A stretch of DNA of 64,000 nucleotides from JACDCA01 sp963810305. Lineage in GTDB: Bacteria > Acidobacteriota > Vicinamibacteria > Vicinamibacterales > 2-12-FULL-66-21. The translations under genes were made by a program, and so were the position numbers. The notes under the pieces were generated by a model that was not told the DNA's origin, did no database searches, and was given only the letters and a program-made list of their open reading frames with translations. The stretch spans positions 171,163 to 235,162 of the forward strand of contig CAWEMY010000013.1 of NCBI GenBank assembly GCA_963810305.1. Reading direction: 5' to 3'. Positions 57,810 to 64,000 of this stretch are shown here, piece after piece (position 1 is the stretch's first letter; every line of letters begins with the position of its first letter).

Positions 57810-59165
57810 GTGAGCGCCACGGCCCCGGGCCTTCGCCGAACCCTGACGCTGTGGGACGCGGTCTTCTACGGCATCGTCCTCGTGCAGCCGGTTGCCCCGA
57901 TGGGCATCTTCGGCGTCGTCAGCCAGGAAGCACGCGGGCACGTCATCACCACGATCCTGATCGGCATGTTCGCCATGCTGTTGACGGCACTGAGCTACGG
58001 CCGAATGGCGCGCGTGTACCCCAGCGCGGGGTCGGCATTCGCCTACGTCGGCCAGGAGCTGCACCCAGCCCTCGGCTACGTCACCGGATGGAGCATGGTC
58101 ATGGACTACGTGCTCAACCCGATGATCTGCACGATCTACTGCAGCAAGGTCGCGATGAACTTCATTCCGGGCGTGCCGTACACGGCCTGGGTTGCCGTCT
58201 TCGCCGCGGTGTTCACGATGCTGAATCTCCGGGGCGTGAAAGCCAGTGCGCGGACCAACGAAGTGCTCGCTATCGGCATGTTCGTCGTCGTGGTGCTCTT
58301 CGTCGGCGCCGCACTCCGCTACCTGTTTGCGGCCGCTCCCACCCAGGCGGACTTCGTTCGGCCTTTCTACGATCCGCAGACCTTCGCGCTGCCCACCGTC
58401 CTGACCGGCGCGTCGATCGCCTGCCTGACCTACATCGGCTTCGACGGCATCTCGACTCTCTCGGAGGAAGTCGAGAACCCGAAGCGGAATATCCTGTTTG
58501 CGACGGTACTCACGTGCCTGATTACCGGTGTGCTGGCGTCGGTCCTGGTGTACCTGGCGCAGCTCGTCTGGGGGAACTGGACCGGCTTTCCCGACGTGGA
58601 CACGGCGTTCGTGCACGTCGCAGGTAAGGCCGGCGGTCCCTGGCTCTTTGTGCTCGTGAGCTTGACGCTGCTCGTCGCGAACCTGGGATCGGGCACGGGC
58701 GCGCATCTTGGCGCCGCACGGCTGCTCTATGGCATGGGACGCAGCGACGCGCTGCCACGCCGGTTCTTCGGCGTCGTGGACGCGAGAAACCGGATCCCGC
58801 GGAACAACGTGCTGCTCGTGGGCGTGCTCGCTTTTGCCGGCGGCCTGTCGCTCAGTTATCAGCTCGGCGCAGAGCTCCTGAACTTCGGCGCGTTCATCGC
58901 CTTCATGGGGGTCAACCTCGCGGCGTTTGTCCGCTACTGGGTGCGGAGCGACGACCGGCGCGTGATGAACGGGCTGCTGCCGCTGACCGGCTTCCTCGTC
59001 TGTCTCTACCTGTGGCTCAGCCTGCGCTGGCCGGCCAGGGTCGCCGGGGGCATCTGGCTGGCAGCAGGGATCCTCTACGGCGCGATCCGGACTCGCGGAT
59101 TTCGCAACCAGGTCGTCTCTTTCGAGATGCCCCCCGACGAAGAAGGAAGGGAATCGCCAAATTAG
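57810..59165 (+). CDS. APC-superfamily amino-acid permease
   Basis: 451 residues with twelve hydrophobic segments. Amino acid/polyamine permease landmarks are LTLWDAVFYGIVLVQPVAP (the TM1 unwound region is degenerate), RMARVYPSAGSAFAYVGQEL, CLTYIGFDGISTLSEEVENP and the late GAFIAFMGVNLAAFVRYW. It imports an amino acid or polyamine by H+ or Na+ symport or exchange; substrate not determinable. GTG 57810 follows GGGCGGGA. Intact; no regulator next to it. Confidence 0.9.
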   Translation: MSATAPGLRRTLTLWDAVFYGIVLVQPVAPMGIFGVVSQEARGHVITTILIGMFAMLLTALSYGRMARVYPSAGSAFAYVGQELHPALGYVTGWSMVMDYVLNPMICTIYCSKVAMNFIPGVPYTAWVAVFAAVFTMLNLRGVKASARTNEVLAIGMFVVVVLFVGAALRYLFAAAPTQADFVRPFYDPQTFALPTVLTGASIACLTYIGFDGISTLSEEVENPKRNILFATVLTCLITGVLASVLVYLAQLVWGNWTGFPDVDTAFVHVAGKAGGPWLFVLVSLTLLVANLGSGTGAHLGAARLLYGMGRSDALPRRFFGVVDARNRIPRNNVLLVGVLAFAGGLSLSYQLGAELLNFGAFIAFMGVNLAAFVRYWVRSDDRRVMNGLLPLTGFLVCLYLWLSLRWPARVAGGIWLAAGILYGAIRTRGFRNQVVSFEMPPDEEGRESPN

Positions 59166-59343
59166 GTGGGTCTACAATGAAGACCCGACTCGACCCGATC
59201 GTCGGTGGGCTGCGGCAAGTGTTCGCCAGCAGTCCCGTCTCGACGGACCTCGGGATATAGTGCGTCACAGTTTACGGTCGGAGTGATCGTCAACTCGCCT
59301 CGGTGCCGAGAAAGGACAGGCGCGTACGCCGAAAAGCAGACGC

Positions 59344-60621
59344 TTGCCACCGGCGCAGAAACCTCCGCGTCGCCGCGATGAGCGCCTTGGCATCTGCCTG
59401 ACGCTCTGCCCATCCTCATGGTTGCCAGCGGCGGTGCCGCTCGCGACCGGTGCCGCTTACGTCCGCTTTCAGGCCAAGATCTATCGCTGCGCCGCAGGCC
59501 GGTGGGTTCACGATTCCAGCGTCCCCAAACTCCGTCTTCGATTCGATCTCTACTCGTCCCACGAGCGAGGCGTCTGCTTGAACTATCCGGTGAACGGATC
59601 CAACGCGCCAGATCTGTGGTTTCCCAAGCAGCCACAACCGATTGAGTACGACTTCGACAACGATGTTCCCGGCGACCGCCCCTGCCCCCAGGACATCCTG
59701 GATCCCGGCGACAATCCGCCGCACGACCACTTCCAGCGGGCGACAACGCAGCAGCCCGTGCGGAGCGCACGGGTGCGTGTGCGCTGCGAGGACTTCGGCG
59801 CGTACGGCTGGCTCGTGGCCAGCGCGCCGGGCTGCGTCGCGATCCCTCCACGTGAGGTCCTTCCGAACACGATCGCAGGTTGCGTGACCTACAACCCGAC
59901 GATCAGCGGCCTTGGTACCGACACTCTTGGTCTCGATGGGGTAATCGCGGTGCCCGGACCGAGCGTCACCCTTCCTCGAGACGACACTCCGTACGACCAC
60001 ATCGCCGATTCGGCGACGGCCTACAACGGCGCGGCGACCGTGGACATGGATTTCCGTCCGCGCCAGGCCGTCGAGGGTGGCGCCACGCCGACCTCGAACT
60101 ATCCCGGTGGCGACGTCTTTGCGGTGATCGCTGGCGACGGTCTCACCACCTACGAGGAATATCGTGGCTTCATGGTCCGCCGCCGTCCGCTGGCCCCGGC
60201 GGGATACCGCGCGCTGATCCGCGCCGGCCTCCGGAACATCCACATCCGGACCGATCCACGGATCAAGGATGTGTTCGTCCGCGACCAGCACCGCATCGGG
60301 ACCGGGTATTTCCGCAGACTCGGTGCCGCGGTACATTCGATCCGCGCGGAGCATTACAACGGCGACTACGCTCCCGGCGATCAGGCAGGTCCCGGCGGCG
60401 ACAACCCGCCGCAGGGACTCGAGCAACCGGATCTCACGGTTCCGGGACCACGAGTCGTGAACTTCAACTCGGGCTACGCAAGCGAGACGATCCAGCACGG
60501 CCTGCGCCTCGTGAACGAGAACCTTGGGCCTCGTTTCTACGGCTTGAGCATATTGAGCGTCGGACCGCCGGGGACGGTGCATCGAGTCGCGGTGCTTGCC
60601 ATGCGTCGACCGATCCACTAG
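59344..60621 (+). CDS. Hypothetical protein, probably exported, N-terminus uncertain
   Basis: 425 residues in this frame starting at a TTG with no good ribosome site; the real start may be further upstream in another frame. Beta-rich composition with eight cysteines; segments include VRFQAKIYRCAAGRWVHDSS, DFDNDVPGDRPCPQDILDPG, AYGWLVASAPGCVAIP, and AGDGLTTYEEYRGFMVRRR, a loop like those in calcium-binding or thrombospondin-3-type repeats. The C-terminal part (HIRTDPRIKDVFVRDQHRIG, PRVVNFNSGYASETIQHGLR) resembles nothing I can name. Stands alone between the APC permease and a convergent M24 peptidase gene. Confidence 0.6.
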   Translation: MPPAQKPPRRRDERLGICLTLCPSSWLPAAVPLATGAAYVRFQAKIYRCAAGRWVHDSSVPKLRLRFDLYSSHERGVCLNYPVNGSNAPDLWFPKQPQPIEYDFDNDVPGDRPCPQDILDPGDNPPHDHFQRATTQQPVRSARVRVRCEDFGAYGWLVASAPGCVAIPPREVLPNTIAGCVTYNPTISGLGTDTLGLDGVIAVPGPSVTLPRDDTPYDHIADSATAYNGAATVDMDFRPRQAVEGGATPTSNYPGGDVFAVIAGDGLTTYEEYRGFMVRRRPLAPAGYRALIRAGLRNIHIRTDPRIKDVFVRDQHRIGTGYFRRLGAAVHSIRAEHYNGDYAPGDQAGPGGDNPPQGLEQPDLTVPGPRVVNFNSGYASETIQHGLRLVNENLGPRFYGLSILSVGPPGTVHRVAVLAMRRPIH

Positions 60622-60636
60622 ATAAGCGCAGCCGGG

Positions 60637-62103
60637 CTAGCGGATCTTTCCGTACTTCTGCAGTAATCCCTCTTCCGCCATCAGCTTCTCGACGCCGGCG
60701 ATCGATCGCGGGACGAAGTCGGAAATGATTCGCGCTTCTTTTTCGGTGATGACGATCATGTCCTCGAGCCGCAGAAAGATGCGCTCTTCCGGAATGCGAA
60801 ACTGCGGCTCGATGGTGAAGACGAGCCCGGGCCGCATCATCCCGGAGCCGCCGCCCATGTCGTGCGTGGACATGCCGACGGCATGCCCGAGGTTGCCGCC
60901 ACGGCCGGTGCCCTGCGCGCGGCGCCGGTAGCCGTCCACGAAATCCTTCGCCGCTTTCTCGTACACCGGCTTCGAGAACTTCATCGTCGCCATCATGACG
61001 TCCATTTTCTTGACCGCGTCCTGCAGGATCGATTCTGCCGTGACGTTCGGCTTGATCGAGTAGAGCAGTGCCTCGTAGACGCCGAGGTAGAACGTGTAGA
61101 GCTCGCGCTGGACCGGCGAGAAGGTGCCGTTCACCGGCCACTGACGCGTGACGTCGCAGCGGTAGTAGTGGAGGTCCGGGCAATAGTCCATCAGGACCAG
61201 CTCGCCGTCAGTCATGACTTTGTCCGAGGCGCGATGGTGCGCCAACCATGCGTTGGGGCCGCTGGCGACGATGGCACGGTAGGCTTCACCCTGGGCACCG
61301 TGGCGGACGTAGATGAAGCGCGCGAGCGCGTCGAGCTCATTCTCGGCGACGCCGGGTGCGGTGCTGCGCATCGCCTCCATGATCGCTTCGCCGCCGATGC
61401 GGGTCGACACGATCGATGACGCCGATTTCCGCCGGGCTCTTGATCGCACGCATCTCGTCGAGGATGGGCGACAGGTTCCGCGTCACGTAGTTCCCCGCGC
61501 GCATCGTCAGCAGCATGCGCAGATGCGCCTCGCGGGAGATCCGGCCGTCCCAGGGGTCCGCCGCGGCGTCGTTGTTTCTGCGGTTTGCTCCATCGCGGCT
61601 CTCGGCGCTGCCTTCGGCCGGCTGGAAGGGGACGAACAAGTCACGCCGGCCTTCCTTGTAACGCGCGGCGAGGTCGGCTTGCAGGGTGTCGAGCGCCTTC
61701 ACTTCGTCCATTCCGGTGAGCGCGATCGCGGCAGTCGGATCGTCCGACGACAGCAGCGCCCCCTCGACCGCTGCGCGCGATGCGTCCTGCTTGGGAAGGT
61801 AGAGCGTGCTCTTCTTCGTCGAGCCGTCGATCAGGAGCATCGCCTGCGGGACGCCGACGCCGGTGAGATGGAAGAATTCGTTCGACTGGCGGAAGATCGC
61901 GGAGGAGTGCACTGTGGGCGCGGCCTGCATCAGCGCGACCGCCGTCGGGCCAATCGCCTCGGCGACTTTGAGCCGCCGCGCGGAAAACTCCTCTTTCGGG
62001 AAGGCCGTCGTGAACGGCCGCCCCGCCTGCGCCAGCCCCGATAGACTCAACGCCACGATTCCGCTGCCGCGATCATCGCCGTCCCGAGCAGCCGCTGTAT
62101 CAC
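60637..62103 (-). CDS. M24-family Xaa-Pro aminopeptidase-like peptidase (frameshifted)
   Basis: Creatinase/prolidase fold. The signal-peptide part begins at GTG 62103 (VIQRLLGTAMIAAA...ALSLSGLAQA). The N-terminal domain follows (IFRQSNEFFHLTGVGVPQAM), then the pita-bread catalytic domain with metal ligands in YCPDLHYYRCDVTRQWPVNG (Asp, Asp), GHAVGMSTHDMG (His), FTIEPQF (Glu) and LRLEDMIVIT (Glu). Two shifts, near 62070 inside the leader and near 61420, separate the three pieces. It cleaves N-terminal residues before proline or dipeptides with proline, probably in the periplasm. The GTG start is tentative. Confidence 0.83.
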
Positions 62104-62117
62104 GTGAGAATCCTCCT

Positions 62118-62447
62118 CTAGCTCGCGGTCCGGAGAGATAGCGAGAAATGAAGCCCTTCAGCCCTCTGAAGATGGCCGATCACCTCGAACAGATTCCGTG
62201 CTTGCGGATTCCCGTTCGGTCCGAGCATGCGCATGAGACTCTTTGTTGGCAGCTTCGTGAGGCGACTCAGCTCCTCGAAGCCGATGGTGGCGTTGATGTA
62301 GTCGCGCAGTATGGCTTTCCCGGTATCGAGATCTCCGGCGAGGAGGCATTCGACACCTTCTCGGAGTAGTTCCTTCCGGTACTTGCGGTCCCGCTTGATG
62401 CGGGCCTGTACGGTTTCCTTGAACTCTCGTGTCAGAGGCACGGTCAC
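62118..62447 (-). CDS. HigA-type antitoxin of addiction module
   Basis: 109 residues with GTG start at 62447. The DNA-binding region IGFEELSRLTKLPTKSLMRM and the following GNPQARNLFEVIGHLQRAEG match the 'probable addiction module antidote' HTH family; the N-terminus EFKETVQARIKRDRKYRKEL is a charged helix. It overlaps the toxin stop by 4 bases (GTGA), the usual HigBA order with the toxin first. It would bind the toxin and repress at the operator palindrome at 62779-62798. Confidence 0.88.
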   Translation of the reverse strand: MTVPLTREFKETVQARIKRDRKYRKELLREGVECLLAGDLDTGKAILRDYINATIGFEELSRLTKLPTKSLMRMLGPNGNPQARNLFEVIGHLQRAEGLHFSLSLRTAS

Positions 62448-62773
62448 TTCTCCTCAGCCTTCCGCTTCTTGTAGTCCTGCCACCGCGCGTGAGCGGTTGC
62501 GATGTCGCGATCCTGTGTTTTCTTCGTCCCGCCGCCGAGCAGAATCACCAGCGCGTCGCCGTCCTTACCGAAGTACACTCGATACCCAGGGCCGAAGTCG
62601 ATCTTGTACTCGAAAACGCCAGCCCCAACTCCCTTCACGTTGGAGAAGTTCCCGAGCTCCAACCGCCGCATCGCCGTCGTGATCTTTGCCGCGGCTGCGG
62701 CATCTAGCCCGGCAAACCATTTCGCGAATCGGCTGGAGCCGTCGCGCTCGAGGAACTCGCGAATCGCCAACAT
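62444..62773 (-). CDS. RelE/HigB-type toxin (Gp49-like killer protein)
   Basis: 109 residues from ATG 62773. Phage Gp49/RelE-superfamily fold: MLAIREFLERDGSSRFAKWF, ITTAMRRLELGNFSNVKGVG, EYKIDFGPGYRVYFGKDGD and ILLGGGTKKTQDRDIATAHA. The family comprises mRNA-cutting, ribosome-dependent RNases; a conserved Arg (GYRVYF) and Lys (KKTQDRDI) are retained. It is in the same frame as the 3' end of an upstream membrane-protein frame without an intervening stop, but the palindromic operator just before ATG 62773 supports an independent start. Confidence 0.87.
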   Translation of the reverse strand: MLAIREFLERDGSSRFAKWFAGLDAAAAAKITTAMRRLELGNFSNVKGVGAGVFEYKIDFGPGYRVYFGKDGDALVILLGGGTKKTQDRDIATAHARWQDYKKRKAEEK

Positions 62774-63715
62774 GAAAATGGTAACATATACGTTACCATA
62801 AGTCCAGGCGACTGTCGGATCAGCATGTGCCCGTCCATTTCCGCTCAATCGAACCAAAAGGTACTTCCAGTGACGAATTGAGGTGTCATGCCTGGCATTC
62901 CAGCCACGACGCGCCCGCAACTGTTCCGCAGTCCACCGAAGAATGTCGCTATCGTGACTGACCATCTGGTGTTCGTCACGCTTGTTGTACATGACGATCT
63001 CTCTGGTGCCGAAGTTGACAAACAGAAAAGTCGGCTGCTCGAAGTAGACATTGTAGGCGTCGCCGTTCAGCGCGTAGTGAAACCGTTCGATGCCAATCAC
63101 CGAGGGCTCGTAATCCTGGTGGAGGGCACTCAGGGAGCGTGGGTAGTGTCCGTTCGCCGCGTGGTAGTTCTCGATATCGTCGATCAACGCCGCGCTGTTC
63201 GCAATCGCCCGAGTTCTGCTGTATTCGGTGGCGACCTGGTGCAGTGCCATCTGTGCGATGAGCGCCATCCCTGGAAGAACAATCAGGTACAGCGGCACCG
63301 GATTGAAGGCGTCGGGAGCTCGTCGTCTCAGTGACTTCAACGCCGGTAGCAGTCGAACCGCTATGTAGGCGGCCAGCCCCATCGTCGCAACTGCCAGAGA
63401 TAGTCCGACTCCGCCCAGGGCGGCGCCCGCAAGGACGATCGCGAACATCGCACACGCAATCATCGAGACAGTCGCGAAGTAGAACGTGGCGTGGCTATGG
63501 GGCCGATTACTCTCCGTTTGCGCGTGTGTTCTGCATTCATAGATCAGCCAGGCCACGCCGATCGGAATCAGCAGCACTCCGGCGGCGCCGACGACTTGTG
63601 CCATCCCCGACACCGCCACCGCCAACGCGTCGTAACTTCCTGGAAGGAATGGATAAACCGTCAGCAGCGCCACCAGCGTTGCCGTGATGCCAATCGCGGC
63701 GAGATGCGCGAGCAT
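62444..63715 (-). CDS. Membrane protein of unknown function, open frame runs into the toxin
   Basis: From ATG 63715 (MLAHLAAIGITATLVALLTV) the frame has four to five hydrophobic segments, then a soluble part (IDDIENYHAANGHYPRSLSALHQDYEPS, shown here only in outline) resembling the pseudopilin-like 'ENYxxxNGxYP' pattern, ending around AHADPTVAWTYG. No stop occurs before the toxin Met at 62773, so the open frame is 423 residues. Either the membrane gene lost its stop when the TA module inserted, or a base error hides it. I consider residues 1-314 a separate gene. No named family recognised. Confidence 0.6.
   Translation of the reverse strand: MLAHLAAIGITATLVALLTVYPFLPGSYDALAVAVSGMAQVVGAAGVLLIPIGVAWLIYECRTHAQTESNRPHSHATFYFATVSMIACAMFAIVLAGAALGGVGLSLAVATMGLAAYIAVRLLPALKSLRRRAPDAFNPVPLYLIVLPGMALIAQMALHQVATEYSRTRAIANSAALIDDIENYHAANGHYPRSLSALHQDYEPSVIGIERFHYALNGDAYNVYFEQPTFLFVNFGTREIVMYNKRDEHQMVSHDSDILRWTAEQLRARRGWNARHDTSIRHWKYLLVRLSGNGRAHADPTVAWTYGNVYVTIFMLAIREFLERDGSSRFAKWFAGLDAAAAAKITTAMRRLELGNFSNVKGVGAGVFEYKIDFGPGYRVYFGKDGDALVILLGGGTKKTQDRDIATAHARWQDYKKRKAEEK
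62779..62798 (-). promoter_or_regulatory. Toxin-antitoxin operator palindrome
   Basis: TGGTAAC / GTTACCA perfect 7-bp inverted repeat with a 6-base spacer, 5 bases upstream of the toxin ATG. The central GTATAT could be part of a -10 element. It is typical of autoregulated TA promoters, and no Shine-Dalgarno sequence is visible between it and the ATG. Confidence 0.7.
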
Positions 63716-63814
63716 GTGCTACTCCACGAGTTCAAACGTTGATGTTGCGAGCCGATGACCGACGCATGTTTGACGAGGCTACGTGAGCAACATCCGCGAG
63801 CGGCGGGAAAAGTG

Positions 63815-64000
63815 TCAAATTACGCCGTAGATGCCGACGGCCGCCATGAGCAACGCCACGACACCGAAGCCCGCCATGAGCACCAGCGTGAGTCGAGACT
63901 GCGCGAGCGCGTCGGCGACGGATGCCGACATCGGCTGGGCGCGATCTACCGGCGCGTCGGGATCCATCGACGCGACCACCTGGCGGGCCGCCGGGTCAGT
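63815..64000 (-). CDS. FtsX-like permease (ADOP type), C-terminally truncated, partial at window edge
   Basis: The last 61 residues read DPAARQVVASMDPDAPVDRA, then PMSASVADALAQSRLTLVLM and FGVVALLMAAVGIYGVI, followed by TGA. This is the last periplasmic stretch and the start of the TM block of MacB/FtsX-type permeases abundant in Acidobacteriota. Intact members continue with SYxVxxRTREIGIRMALGA and two more membrane helices, which are missing here, so the gene ends prematurely. The 5' part lies beyond the window. Confidence 0.75.
   Translation of the reverse strand, partial: TDPAARQVVASMDPDAPVDRAQPMSASVADALAQSRLTLVLMAGFGVVALLMAAVGIYGVI

Overview
The window looks like a high-GC soil or biofilm Acidobacteriota genome, most likely class Vicinamibacteria (inference). 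The pointers are an Acidobacteria-type VWFA-related protein, the end of an ADOP-like FtsX permease, two TonB-dependent receptors with N-terminal carboxypeptidase-regulatory-like domains, CRTAC1/ASPIC-UnbV and TPR proteins, Tat-signal Gfo/Idh/MocA oxidoreductases and many glycoside hydrolases. I see no rRNA, tRNA or CRISPR array.

Layout. 0-1.1 kb: an orphan TIR-like (CAP12/Pycsar-type) effector. 1.2-15.3 kb: a sugar-acid catabolic locus. Its minus-strand arm runs galactokinase, FAH-family hydrolase, ribose-type ABC importer, L-fuconate dehydratase, GH95 fucosidase and cupin. Its divergent plus-strand arm runs Gfo/Idh, SDR, a signal-less solute-binding protein and SDR. Together these fit oxidative L-fucose breakdown to pyruvate and lactate. 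15.3-25.3 kb: a LacI-headed minus operon (LacI, D-mannonate dehydratase, sugar isomerase/epimerase, DUF1080, two Gfo/Idh) facing a TonB receptor with a LacI-type operator between them. 25.3-33.8 kb: an SDR and GH88 uronyl hydrolase face a compact ApbE-DoxX-GntR-OYE-MFS operon, then a MATE exporter. 33.8-42.2 kb: housekeeping and accessory genes (DUF457-like, CsaA, cupin, thioredoxin, GNAT, PobA-like, NodB deacetylase, VWFA). 42.2-52.7 kb: a second TonB receptor facing a sulfatase/TPR/TPR/TPR/CRTAC1 series. 52.7-57.7 kb: a ROK-GH3-ChbG-like operon facing an internally deleted GH2. 57.8-64 kb: APC permease, unknown exported protein, M24 peptidase, a HigB/HigA-type toxin-antitoxin pair and a truncated permease.

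Genes within each operon commonly overlap by ATGA/GTGA, implying translational coupling. The carbohydrate arms share one logic: an outer-membrane receptor and secreted hydrolases release sugars, an inner-membrane ABC, MFS or APC carrier imports them, and dehydratases and dehydrogenases convert them. Local regulators (LacI, GntR, ROK) sit beside palindromic candidate operators.

Caution: about twenty genes carry one or more apparent single-base frameshifts although the coding similarity continues in another frame. This density is more typical of an error-prone assembly than of real decay. I give full gene extents and approximate shift positions. Palindromic REP-like elements and heptanucleotide tandem arrays are also scattered through the window, and several gene stop codons lie inside repeats.
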